A stretch of 64,000 nucleotides of DNA from Sphingorhabdus sp. SMR4y (GTDB lineage Bacteria; Pseudomonadota; Alphaproteobacteria; Sphingomonadales; Sphingomonadaceae): contig NZ_CP022336.1 in the NCBI RefSeq assembly GCF_002218195.1, positions 2,289,001 to 2,353,000 on the forward strand, read 5' to 3'. How positions within the stretch are numbered: the stretch's first letter is position 1; every line of letters begins with the position of its first letter. Positions 1-7,341 of this stretch are shown one piece after another. Both the position numbers and the translations under genes were made by a program. The notes under the pieces were generated by a model that was given only the letters and a program-made list of their open reading frames with translations, made no database searches and had not been told where the DNA came from.

Positions 1-2
1 AC

Positions 3-173
3 AGCATCCCCGACTATACCGATCACCCCAAGGTCGCCAACGGCTGTTCGGACATGATGGAAGTGATTTTCGGTGCCGCCGGACAGCATGCAAGAAGCGC
101 TGTTGGCGTGGCTTCGCTCCCGCTTGGCGTAGCGGTTGAGGTTGACGCCATCATTGCCCTGAAGCCCGAGTGA
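3..173 (+). CDS. RidA-family protein, C-terminal part (cut by window start)
   Basis: The reading frame is open from base 3 to a TGA at 171-173 and gives about 56 residues with the typical RidA/YjgF C-terminal pattern: a conserved surface ending in 'VASLPLGVAVEVDAIIA'. RidA proteins are small trimeric enamine/imine deaminases that remove reactive 2-aminoacrylate-type intermediates. The stop overlaps the GTG start of the next gene by 3-4 bases (GTGA), so the two are probably translationally coupled. The start lies outside the window. The family assignment rests on this C-terminal fragment only. Confidence 0.75.
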   Translation, partial: SIPDYTDHPKVANGCSDMMEVIFGAAGQHARSAVGVASLPLGVAVEVDAIIALKPE

Positions 174-928
174 TCGGGACGCTGCTAGACAATATGCTTG
201 CGCCGGCTCCGGCCGCCGGCCGTGTCGCATTTCTGAAAGGCCAGCCGTATGCCCATCGGGGACTGCACGGCCGGAGTGTGCTGGAAAATAGTCCCGCCGC
301 CTTCGAGGCAGCGATCAAACTGGGCCACGGGATCGAATGCGACGTCCAGGCCGCGGAAGATGGTCGCGCCTTTGTATTCCATGATTACGAGCTGGACCGG
401 TTGACGGACCAGAGTGGTCCGATCGGGACATTGCGGGCGGACGATATCGACCGGATTCAATTGAATGACGGTCATGGCAAGATTCCGCGCCTGCGGGAAA
501 CGCTGGCACAGGTGGCCGGCCAGGTGCCGATCCTGATCGAGATCAAGTCGCGCAACTTGCGGGTCGGCCCGCTCTGCCTCTCGGTCCGCCGGGCTCTGGA
601 AGGCTATGGCGGAAAGGCTGCGATCATGTCATTCAATCCGCTGGTCGGCGCCTGGTTTCGCAAAAATGCCGATCATGTCGTCCGCGGTCTGGTGGTCACA
701 GAAGAGGGCAGCAGGAACTGGCGGGGCCGGATCGCACGCCACCGCAATCTCTGGACAGCAAAGCCTGATTTTCTGGCTTATGATATCCGCGACCTCCCAT
801 CGCGCTTTGCCGCCGCCCAGCGGGCACGGGGTCTGCCAGTCGTGACCTGGACGGTGCGGTCCGCCGAGCAGGAAAAAACCGCATCCCGATATGCGGACGA
901 ACCGGTTTACGAGATACCGGACACCTGA
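170..928 (+). CDS. glycerophosphodiester phosphodiesterase family protein
   Basis: A 252-residue soluble protein of the GDPD TIM-barrel family, which hydrolyses glycerophosphodiesters to glycerol-3-phosphate and an alcohol. The N-terminal signature AHRG (about residues 28-31), the following 'ENSPAAF' and 'ECDVQ' (about 55-59) and 'FHDYELDRLT' (about 70-79) match the catalytic His-Arg, Glu-Asp metal ligands and second His of the family; 'IEIKSR' follows near 123. No signal peptide is visible, so it is probably cytoplasmic. The GTG start at 170 overlaps the RidA stop. The next gene starts six bases after its stop, so an operon with both neighbours is likely. The physiological substrate cannot be told from sequence. 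Confidence 0.88.
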   Translation: MIGTLLDNMLAPAPAAGRVAFLKGQPYAHRGLHGRSVLENSPAAFEAAIKLGHGIECDVQAAEDGRAFVFHDYELDRLTDQSGPIGTLRADDIDRIQLNDGHGKIPRLRETLAQVAGQVPILIEIKSRNLRVGPLCLSVRRALEGYGGKAAIMSFNPLVGAWFRKNADHVVRGLVVTEEGSRNWRGRIARHRNLWTAKPDFLAYDIRDLPSRFAAAQRARGLPVVTWTVRSAEQEKTASRYADEPVYEIPDT

Positions 929-933
929 TCAGC

Positions 934-2088
934 ATGCCCGCCACGCCACCCTCCTCCAGCGGAATAGTCGCACGCGTCGCCGATGATATCGCCAGCCTTC
1001 CGGCAGCCCAGTGGGACGCCTGTGCAGGATCTGCCAATCCCTTTGTCTCGCACGCCTTTCTTTCCGCGATGGAGGAATCGGGGAGCGTCGGCCCGGGTAC
1101 CGGCTGGAAGTCGCTGCCCATCATCATCGAGGATGCTGCAGGTGAAATCGCCGCGTGCCTGCCCAGCTATCTCAAGTCGCACAGTCAGGGCGAGTATATA
1201 TTCGATCAGCAATGGGCCCATGCCTATGAAAATGCCGGCGGCCAATATTATCCCAAGATCCAGATCGCCGCGCCTTTCTCACCGGTGCCCGGGCCTCGCC
1301 TGCTGCTGCGAGAAAAATCTCTGGCGGGACCAGTGTTGAAGGCGGCTGAGCAACTGGCCGAGAACAACGGAATCTCGTCTGTTCATGCGACCTTTGTCAG
1401 CGACGACCAGCTCGACCATTTTCGAGAAGCAGGCTGGATGATCCGCACAGACAGCCAGTTCCACTGGCGCAATGACGGCTACGACAGCTTCGACGATTTT
1501 CTCGCCGCTCTGTCCTCCCGCAAGCGAAAGGCGATCCGGAAAGAACGCGCCAAAGCGCAGGAAGAAGTGGATATCATTCACTTGTCCGGAGACGAGATTC
1601 TGCCACTCCACTGGGATTATTTCTGGGAATTTTATCAGGACACCGGGATGCGCAAATGGGGACAGCCCTATCTGACTCGCGATGCCTTTGATCTGCTGCA
1701 TCAGAAGATGGGCGACAGGCTGCTGCTGATATTTGCGATGCAGGAGGGCGTTCCGGTCGCGGGGGCCCTCAATGTCATCGGCGAAGACACGCTTTACGGA
1801 CGCTATTGGGGCTGCACACGCAATATCCCGTTCCTGCATTTCGAGATTTGCTATTATCAGGCAATCGACGCGGCTATCGCGCGCGGATTGCGGACGGTCG
1901 AGGCCGGAGCACAAGGCAGCCACAAGCTGGCCCGAGGCTATCAGCCAGTGCCGACCTGGTCAGCGCATTTTATCGTCGATCCGGGGTTCCGCACGGCCAT
2001 TGCCGACTATCTCGAACGCGAGCGACAAGCGGTTGCCGCCGATATCGAGTTTCTGGCCGAAATGGGGCCATTCAAGAAAACGGGCTAG
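934..2088 (+). CDS. GNAT/FemAB-like acyltransferase (COG3146 family)
   Basis: A 384-residue protein resembling the 'peptidogalycan biosynthesis/recognition' family (COG3146, DUF482), a GNAT-fold family related to FemAB aminoacyl transferases. Recognisable blocks are an N-terminal 'NPFVSHAFLSAMEESGSVG', a central basic stretch 'SRKRKAIRKERAK', and the conserved C-terminal segment around 'HFEICYYQAIDAAI' and 'EAGAQGSHKLARGY'. No signal peptide or membrane segment is seen. It lies in the apparent ridA-gdpd-gnat operon. The real acceptor is unknown for this family; the annotated link to peptidoglycan is a family-level inference. Confidence 0.82.
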   Translation: MPATPPSSSGIVARVADDIASLPAAQWDACAGSANPFVSHAFLSAMEESGSVGPGTGWKSLPIIIEDAAGEIAACLPSYLKSHSQGEYIFDQQWAHAYENAGGQYYPKIQIAAPFSPVPGPRLLLREKSLAGPVLKAAEQLAENNGISSVHATFVSDDQLDHFREAGWMIRTDSQFHWRNDGYDSFDDFLAALSSRKRKAIRKERAKAQEEVDIIHLSGDEILPLHWDYFWEFYQDTGMRKWGQPYLTRDAFDLLHQKMGDRLLLIFAMQEGVPVAGALNVIGEDTLYGRYWGCTRNIPFLHFEICYYQAIDAAIARGLRTVEAGAQGSHKLARGYQPVPTWSAHFIVDPGFRTAIADYLERERQAVAADIEFLAEMGPFKKTG

Positions 2089-2090
2089 AA

Positions 2091-2387
2091 TCAAGCCGCG
2101 CGGCGCGAAGTTTCCTGCAGCCAGTTGCGCGCTTCCCGCTGCGCTTCGGCGATTTCGCGCGCTGTCATATCGAGCGAGATTTCCGCGCGGCAGATCTTGC
2201 TTTCGTCATGGCCGGACAATGCCGCCAGATTGAACCATTTATGCGCTTCGATCAAATCGACCTCGACGCCATCCGAGCCGGTCGAATAGATCACCCCCAG
2301 ATCAAAATATGCATTGCTGCTGCCATGCGATGCCTCGGCGAGGCGGCTTTCTATCAGAAAGGCCGCGCTTTTCATGCTGTTGCCCAT
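2091..2387 (-). CDS. SEL1-like repeat protein
   Basis: A 98-residue protein with one Sel1-type helical repeat: 'AYFDLGVIYSTG' followed by 'DLIEAHKWFNLAALSGHDES', the classic A-x-G-x-G plus W-x-x-x-A pattern of TPR-like Sel1 repeats, then a charged C-terminal helix. I chose the ATG at 2387 because an AGGGA sits about 8 bases upstream; an in-frame ATG at 2441 would add 18 low-complexity residues without a convincing ribosome site. It converges with the acyltransferase gene, two bases apart. Sel1 repeats usually mediate protein contacts; no partner can be named. Confidence 0.7.
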   Translation of the reverse strand: MGNSMKSAAFLIESRLAEASHGSSNAYFDLGVIYSTGSDGVEVDLIEAHKWFNLAALSGHDESKICRAEISLDMTAREIAEAQREARNWLQETSRRAA

Positions 2388-2560
2388 ATCATCAGTCCCT
2401 GTTCCTGTTGCCGCATTTCCTGGCGACAGGCCGACATTCACCGCAATCTGCTAAAGAAATGGTTAACGCGAATCGCAACAATCCGGTTTTACGATTTCAA
2501 AACTTCGTGAAATCAGCGGTTTTTCCCGATTTATTTGGTTAACCGGGCGGCGCTGTAGAC
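2388..2560. other. intergenic gap before the panC end; nothing recognised
   Basis: This AT-richer stretch should contain the promoter of the Sel1-like gene, which is transcribed leftward, and the 3' end region of panC. Two GGTTAAC words occur near 2461 and 2538. I see no hairpin terminator, no RNA gene and no credible small open reading frame. Confidence 0.4.
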
Positions 2561-3400
2561 CTAGGAAACAGGGATATTGTCGATCAAACGTGTCCTGCCG
2601 ATATGAGCGGCGGCGAACAGGCGGGCAGGTTTCGTAAAAATATCGAGAATTGTCAGCCGATTGGCATCGCGAAGCTCCAGATAATCGACTTTGTGGAAGC
2701 CGGAACCCAGTATTCTGGCCTTCGCGGCCGCCAGTATATCGGCAATATCGCCGCCCGCCGCGATTGCGCTGGCGGCTTCCCGCATGGCGTCAGGCAGCGC
2801 CACGGCATTGGCCCTTTGCTCTTCGGTCAAATAGGCGTTGCGCGAGGACAGGGCGAGACCGTCGGGATCGCGGACCGTCGGCACGCCGACAATATCATGG
2901 GTAAAATCCAGATCGCGCGCCATCCGGCGGATGACCGCAAGCTGCTGATAGTCTTTTTCGCCGAAATAGGCGGCGTCGGGGCGGATCTGGTTAAACAGTT
3001 TTGCCACCACCGTGGCGACACCGTCAAAATGGCCCGGACGTGCCGCACCGCATAAACCGTCGCTGATCCCGCCAACACTGACATTGGTGGCATAGCCGTC
3101 CGGATAGACCTGATCGGCCGTGGGCGCCCACAGCAGCTTTACCCCCGCAGACTCCAGCAGAGCCGCATCGGCGGCTTCCTGGCGCGGATAGGCGTCCAGA
3201 TCCTCTCCCGCTCCAAACTGTGTCGGATTGACGAAAATCGACGCAACCACCACATCGCATTGCTCCATCGCTTTTTCCACCAGCCGCATATGACCAGCGT
3301 GCAGAGCGCCCATGGTCGGAACCAGACCGATTCTGGCGCCGGCTGTGCGGAACGCCGCCAAAGCGTCCCGCAGCGGGTCAAGCTGTCGAACAATTTGCAT
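2561..3400 (-). CDS. panC: pantothenate synthetase (pantoate--beta-alanine ligase)
   Basis: A 279-residue enzyme that condenses pantoate and beta-alanine with ATP to pantothenate, the precursor of coenzyme A. The HIGH-type nucleotide-binding motif appears as 'PTMGALHAGH' (28-37). 'FGEKDYQQL' in the middle and 'LSSRNAYL' (about 186-193, the KMSK-equivalent loop) are the standard PanC signatures. Length is normal for the family. It diverges from mipZ across a roughly 100-bp gap. panB and panD are not in the window. Dephospho-CoA kinase, the last enzyme of the same pathway, is encoded about 39 kb away at 42 kb. Confidence 0.97.
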   Translation of the reverse strand: MQIVRQLDPLRDALAAFRTAGARIGLVPTMGALHAGHMRLVEKAMEQCDVVVASIFVNPTQFGAGEDLDAYPRQEAADAALLESAGVKLLWAPTADQVYPDGYATNVSVGGISDGLCGAARPGHFDGVATVVAKLFNQIRPDAAYFGEKDYQQLAVIRRMARDLDFTHDIVGVPTVRDPDGLALSSRNAYLTEEQRANAVALPDAMREAASAIAAGGDIADILAAAKARILGSGFHKVDYLELRDANRLTILDIFTKPARLFAAAHIGRTRLIDNIPVS

Positions 3401-3502
3401 GGATCACTCTTTGCGTTTAGATTTTTCCGTAAAGCTCGTGTAGGCTATGGGGCGGTATTTCGTCCTTCGCAAGGGCCAAGAACAGGGGGTATTGATCAGA
3501 CC

Positions 3503-4327
3503 GTGACCAGCAGTGCGTATCATATTGTCTTCGCCAACGAGAAGGGCGGCACCGGCAAATCGACCACCGCCGTGCATGTCGCGGTTGCTCTGGCCTATCA
3601 GGGACATAAGGTCGGGATCATCGATCTCGATCCGCGCCAGCGGACATCCTATCGTTATCTGGAAAACCGGGACGCGACGATGAAGCGGCTGAATATCGAT
3701 ATTCCGCAGCCCTTTTACGAGGTGTTCGAGGACGACAATCTTGCCCGCCTCGAACAACTGATGGCGCAAATGGCCGAAAATGTTGATTTTCTGCTGTTTG
3801 ACACGCCGGGTCGGGACGACAAATTTGCCCGCTTCGTTGCAACCAGAGCCAATACGCTGGTTACCCCGATCAATGACAGCTTCGTCGATTTCGACCTTAT
3901 CGGACAAGTCGATCCGGAAACCTACAAGGTCCGCAAGCTCAGCTTTTACGCCGAACTGATCTGGGATGCGCGGAAGGCGCGAGCCAAGGCGGATGGCACG
4001 ACGATCGACTGGGTATTGCTGCGCAACCGGACGCAATATGTCGAAGCCCATAATATGAAGCGGATCGTCGCCGCACTGGCCGAATTGTCGCAACGCGTCG
4101 GTTTTCGAATCATTCCCGGCCTGAGCGAGCGTGTTATCTACCGCGAATTGTTTCCGGCCGGCCTGACCATGCTCGACAAGAAATATCTCGGCCGGCTCGC
4201 CACCAGTCACCTCGCGGCACGTCAGGAATTGCGCGAGCTCATCAAACATCTGGCGCTGCCGCAAACAGCGGAGCAGATCGCCGAAAGTACGGCGGCCTCT
4301 GCGACGAAACCCAAGCTGGTCGCCTGA
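3503..4327 (+). CDS. mipZ: division plane positioning ATPase MipZ
   Basis: A 274-residue ParA-superfamily ATPase with a deviant Walker A 'NEKGGTGKST' (12-21). The blocks 'IIDLDPRQRTS' (Walker A'), 'LLFDTPG', 'VTPINDSFVDFD' and 'GLSERVIYRELFPAGLT' match Caulobacter MipZ rather than generic ParA proteins. MipZ binds ParB at the origin and forms a polar gradient that inhibits FtsZ, restricting division to mid-cell. The GTG at 3503 starts directly before the conserved N-terminus, with an AGGGGG about 13 bases upstream; an open frame extends further upstream across panC and is not coding. It is followed three bases later by the J-domain gene. ParA, ParB and origin are in the same window. Confidence 0.9.
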   Translation: MTSSAYHIVFANEKGGTGKSTTAVHVAVALAYQGHKVGIIDLDPRQRTSYRYLENRDATMKRLNIDIPQPFYEVFEDDNLARLEQLMAQMAENVDFLLFDTPGRDDKFARFVATRANTLVTPINDSFVDFDLIGQVDPETYKVRKLSFYAELIWDARKARAKADGTTIDWVLLRNRTQYVEAHNMKRIVAALAELSQRVGFRIIPGLSERVIYRELFPAGLTMLDKKYLGRLATSHLAARQELRELIKHLALPQTAEQIAESTAASATKPKLVA

Positions 4328-4330
4328 CCA

Positions 4331-4765
4331 ATGACACCCCTGCTCATCTTTGGCGGCGCGATTCTGGCGTGGCTGATCTTGTCGGGCAAGGCAAAGGCCA
4401 TGACTCCCAACCAGTGGCTGGCGCTGGTGGTGGCGCTGATCGGCGCGAATTTCCTGCGCGGCGGGAGCTGGATCATGGGCGGCGCGATGCTGGCCGGCGC
4501 CGCTTTCCTGAGCGGTTGGCGGATATTGATTCCGGTGCGCGACAAAGAAGAACCGAAGCGCAAGCCGCGCAATTTCGAGCTGGACCGGGCGCGGTCTTTA
4601 TTGGGCGTCAGCGATGACGCAGGCTTTCTCGAAATCAATGCAGCCTGGAAAGAGCGGCTGGCCGAACATCATCCCGACAATGGCGGGGACGAGCAACTGG
4701 CCAAGATGATCAACCGCGCGCGCGACATATTATTGGAAGATTTGGAAGCATCTTCCCGCCGCTAG
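4331..4765 (+). CDS. membrane-anchored J-domain protein
   Basis: A 144-residue protein with an N-terminal hydrophobic part forming probably two membrane segments (about 2-20 and 27-66), a basic linker, and a compact C-terminal J domain with the diagnostic HPD tripeptide in 'EHHPDNGGDEQ' followed by 'LAKMINRARDILL'. J domains stimulate the ATPase of DnaK-type Hsp70 chaperones, so this would recruit DnaK to the membrane. The organisation resembles TIM14/Pam18- and DjlA-like anchored J proteins. It follows mipZ by three bases, suggesting co-transcription, but no functional link is known. Confidence 0.85.
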   Translation: MTPLLIFGGAILAWLILSGKAKAMTPNQWLALVVALIGANFLRGGSWIMGGAMLAGAAFLSGWRILIPVRDKEEPKRKPRNFELDRARSLLGVSDDAGFLEINAAWKERLAEHHPDNGGDEQLAKMINRARDILLEDLEASSRR

Positions 4766-4849
4766 CCATTGCGGCATATTTTCATACTATTGCTGGATTT
4801 TCAGGAACCTGCGCCTTAGAAACACAGGCCAGTCCAACCAGCCAAGGCC

Positions 4850-6265
4850 ATGACCATGAACGCTCCGACTTCCCACCAGTTCCATTCCACCTCCTTGCGC
4901 GAATATGACATTCGCGGCATCATCGGCGAGACGCTGGGCGAGGAAGATGCCTATGCGATAGGCCGGGGTTTCGGGACCCTGATCGCGCGCGATGGCGGCA
5001 CTGCGGTAGCCACGGGATTTGACGGACGGACCAGTTCCCCGATGCTCGAGGACGCGCTGGTGCGCGGTCTCAATGATGCCGGAATCAATGCCATTTCTGT
5101 CGGAATGGGCCCCACTCCGATGCTATATTATGCCGAATCTGTACTGGAAACGGTCCAGGGCGGCATAATGATTACAGGAAGTCACAATCCTGCCAATTAT
5201 AACGGCTTCAAGATGGTGTTCCAGGGCCGGCCCTTTTTCGGTGCCGACATATTGGGACTGGGCACCATGGCATCCGAGGGCGACTGGGACCAGGGCAGCG
5301 GCACGTTCGAGCGGATCGATATCGAGGATGAATATGTCGAGCGCCTGCTGAAGAATTTTACCGGCGGAGCGTTCAAGGTCGGATGGGATTGCGGCAACGG
5401 CGCGGCCGGACCGGTGATCGAGAAACTGACCAAGCTGCTCAGCGAGCGCGGCGCCGGCGAGCATCACCTGCTCTACACCGAGGTCGACGGCAGCTTCCCC
5501 AACCATCATCCCGATCCGACCGAGGAAAAGAATCTCGCGGATCTGAAAGCGCTGGTCGCGGAGAAGGGACTCGACTTCGGCGTCGCCTTTGACGGCGACG
5601 GCGACCGCATCGGCGCGATCGACGGCGAGGGCCGGGTGATCTGGGGCGACCAGCTGCTGCAAATCTACGCCGAGGATGTGCTGAAAAGCGAGCCCGGCGC
5701 GACGATCATTGCGGACGTGAAAGCCTCGCAGGCGCTCTATGACCGGATCGCGGAATGCGGCGGCAAGCCTCTGATGTGGAAAACCGGCCACAGTCTGATC
5801 AAGTCGAAGATGAAGGAAACCGGTTCGCCGCTGGCCGGCGAGATGAGCGGCCATGTCTTTTTCAAACATGATTATTACGGCTTCGACGACGCGCCTTATG
5901 CGGCGATCCGGCTGATTCAGGCAGCGACCAATATCGGCAAGAGCGTCAGCCAGTTGCGCAGCGACATGGTGGATATGATCAACACGCCGGAAATGCGCTT
6001 TCAGGTCGATGAAAGCCGGAAATTTGCCGTGATCGACGAAATATTGGAGCGGCTTTCGGCCAGTGGCGCCGATGTCAACGACACCGACGGCGCGCGGGTC
6101 AATACCGAGGACGGCTGGTGGCTGCTGCGCGCCAGCAATACCCAGGATGTTCTGGTCGCACGGGCCGAAGCCAAATCACAGGATGGTCTCGACCGGCTGA
6201 TGGCGCAGATTGACGAGCAGCTGGCCCTGTCGGGGCTGGAGCGCGGGGAAAGCGTGGGGCACTGA
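4850..6265 (+). CDS. phosphomannomutase/phosphoglucomutase
   Basis: A 471-residue alpha-D-phosphohexomutase that interconverts hexose 6- and 1-phosphates for exopolysaccharide or LPS precursors. All four active-site loops are visible: phosphoserine loop 'TGSHNPANYNGFK' (from about 109), metal loop 'DGDGDRIG' (248-255), sugar-specificity loop 'GEMSGHVFF' (about 330) and phosphate-binding 'RASNTQ' (427-432). The GEMSGH loop is the AlgC/PMM-PGM type. The alternative ATG two codons downstream (MNAPT) is equally possible. Monocistronic by position: an 84-bp gap precedes it and a 670-bp gap follows on the top strand. I do not assign a symbol because manB, algC and pgmG names all apply to this family. 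Confidence 0.93.
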   Translation: MTMNAPTSHQFHSTSLREYDIRGIIGETLGEEDAYAIGRGFGTLIARDGGTAVATGFDGRTSSPMLEDALVRGLNDAGINAISVGMGPTPMLYYAESVLETVQGGIMITGSHNPANYNGFKMVFQGRPFFGADILGLGTMASEGDWDQGSGTFERIDIEDEYVERLLKNFTGGAFKVGWDCGNGAAGPVIEKLTKLLSERGAGEHHLLYTEVDGSFPNHHPDPTEEKNLADLKALVAEKGLDFGVAFDGDGDRIGAIDGEGRVIWGDQLLQIYAEDVLKSEPGATIIADVKASQALYDRIAECGGKPLMWKTGHSLIKSKMKETGSPLAGEMSGHVFFKHDYYGFDDAPYAAIRLIQAATNIGKSVSQLRSDMVDMINTPEMRFQVDESRKFAVIDEILERLSASGADVNDTDGARVNTEDGWWLLRASNTQDVLVARAEAKSQDGLDRLMAQIDEQLALSGLERGESVGH

Positions 6266-6308
6266 TTCCCGCTGGCTCGATTGCAGGATTGTCGCCGGCC
6301 GATGGTTA

Positions 6309-6431
6309 TCAGATGAAGGTCGAAAGGCTGCCATGAGTCGCAGGGCCAATGGCGCTGATCACGGATATGGCTGAACAGACCAGAGCGGCGAAACCGACGG
6401 CGATTTCCTGACGAAATGTGAAGCGGGGCAT
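6309..6431 (-). CDS. small single-pass membrane protein (40 aa), copy B
   Basis: A 40-residue open frame from ATG at 6431 to TGA at 6309, preceded by a strong GGAAGGAAG ribosome site about five bases upstream. It has a short charged N-terminus (MPRFTFRQE), then a hydrophobic helix from residue 10 to about 31 ending in 'SAIGPA', then a short polar tail. It lies 25 bases downstream of a second 40-residue frame on the same strand; the two align without gaps and share 10 of 22 positions in the hydrophobic block. Two good ribosome sites, identical length and internal similarity argue that both are real. No function is known to me; it could be a small inner-membrane regulator or a secreted/processed peptide. 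Confidence 0.6.
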   Translation of the reverse strand: MPRFTFRQEIAVGFAALVCSAISVISAIGPATHGSLSTFI

Positions 6432-6456
6432 GTTTTCTTCCTTCCGATAAGCGGGT

Positions 6457-6579
6457 TTATGCGATCAGGGCAGCGCTATTTTGAACCGCAGGACCAACGC
6501 TGGCGGAAACCAGGACAGCAGCGGAGAAAAGAGCGGCAACGGCGGCGGCGATGTGGTTCTGGATATTTGCGTTCAACAT
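6457..6579 (-). CDS. small single-pass membrane protein (40 aa), copy A
   Basis: A 40-residue open frame from ATG at 6579 to TAA at 6457 with an AAGGAA ribosome site about five bases upstream. A polar N-terminus (MLNANIQNH) precedes an alanine/valine-rich hydrophobic stretch (residue 10 to about 31) ending in 'SVGPA', then a short tail. It is the upstream member of a tandem pair with the frame at 6309-6431. A palindromic, sigma-54-like element lies about 65-80 bases upstream. The pair fills the otherwise empty space between the phosphohexomutase and MAPEG genes and would be missed by callers with a length cut-off. Function unknown. Confidence 0.6.
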   Translation of the reverse strand: MLNANIQNHIAAAVAALFSAAVLVSASVGPAVQNSAALIA

Positions 6580-6642
6580 TTTTCATTCCTTTTTCAAAAT
6601 CTGGCCTTCGAAACGGGTTGTTAGCGAAGATGCCAACAGCTT

Positions 6643-6658
6643 TGCACGGGCCGTGCCA
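6643..6658 (-). promoter_or_regulatory. sigma-54-like -24/-12 element
   Basis: Read on the bottom strand the site is TGGCACGGCCCGTGCA, close to the sigma-54 consensus TGGCACG-N4-TTGC with correct spacing between the GG and GC dinucleotides. A start would fall near 6632, leaving a leader of about 50 bases before the first small gene. The same bases form a perfect 13-bp palindrome (GCACGG-G-CCGTGC on the top strand), so it could instead be a protein-binding operator. Single unverified match. Confidence 0.3.
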
Positions 6659-6730
6659 GTTTCATAAAATCCATATTTTTTAATGGGTTGAGTCATTTCT
6701 GCTTGATCGCCAAATTTACCAGATGCTGAC

Positions 6731-6751
6731 TAGTGGCAAATATTGCTACTA
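6731..6751. promoter_or_regulatory. 21-bp inverted repeat, operator-like
   Basis: Half-sites TAGTGGCAA and TTGCTACTA flank a central ATA; eight of nine positions pair. The size and symmetry are typical of a dimeric helix-turn-helix repressor site. It lies about 184 bp upstream of the MAPEG gene and about 150 bp upstream of the small-protein pair. No repressor gene is nearby. Confidence 0.35.
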
Positions 6752-6934
6752 TTTGGCCAAGGACTCTGGCCGACCCGACCGCAATGCGGATTGTTGAGCC
6801 ATAGAGGCACGAGCGCGCTGTCAAACGGCGTCCAGAAAATTCCGCTCTGCATCCATGTCTTATCGAAATGCACTATGGCCAGGCCCGACCCGATCGTTCA
6901 GGACAGTCTGAAAAAGGGATGGGGATAGCGGATC

Positions 6935-7333
6935 ATGGACCCGTATATTTATGTGGCAATCGTCAGCGCACTGGCTTTGCTCGCTTATTATTTCACGCTG
7001 CTGATGGCCGGGCTGGCGCGCCGCCGGTTCAAGATCGAACCGCCATCGCACAGCGGACCACCGGAATATGAACGCCACGTCCGGGCGCATCACAACACAT
7101 TGGAACATCTGGTGCTGTTTCTGCCCGGCCTGTGGCTGTTCGCCTATGTCGTCAGTCCCTATTGGGCGGCAGGAATCGGTTCGATCTGGCCGTTGATGCG
7201 GGTCGGCTATGCTCTGGGCTATCACAAGGAGCCGAAGAAGCGGCTGCTCTGGCTCTACGTCAGCATGCCGCCCATCTATATTTTCGTACTGGGCAGCTTG
7301 ATCGGTGGCATCGTTCAGCTTGTGAGAGGGTGA
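6935..7333 (+). CDS. MAPEG family membrane protein
   Basis: A 132-residue integral membrane protein of the MAPEG family (membrane-associated proteins in eicosanoid and glutathione metabolism). The N-terminal helix (about 4-26) leads to the basic loop 'RRRFKIEPPSHSGPPEYER'. The family signature 'RAHHNTLEHLVLF' (R-x-x-x-N-x-x-E) follows, then two or three further hydrophobic helices. Bacterial MAPEG proteins are often glutathione-dependent transferases or peroxidases, but the substrate is not known. The stop is eight bases before the amidohydrolase start, so they may be co-transcribed. Confidence 0.88.
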   Translation: MDPYIYVAIVSALALLAYYFTLLMAGLARRRFKIEPPSHSGPPEYERHVRAHHNTLEHLVLFLPGLWLFAYVVSPYWAAGIGSIWPLMRVGYALGYHKEPKKRLLWLYVSMPPIYIFVLGSLIGGIVQLVRG

Positions 7334-7341
7334 TACAGAAT

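Larger units (their letters stand above)
6580..6934. other. regulatory-looking intergenic region with two palindromes
   Basis: No protein gene is convincing here on either strand. A 61-codon top-strand frame at 6743-6928 has a non-ATG start and no family look. The region contains a perfect 13-bp palindrome at 6644-6656 and a 21-bp inverted repeat with one mismatched pair at 6731-6751. It presumably carries the promoter of the two leftward small genes and that of the rightward MAPEG gene. Confidence 0.5.

Noticed and set aside
6743-6928. 61-codon top-strand frame before MAPEG
   Set aside because: Starts with TTG, has no ribosome site and spans the operator-like repeat.
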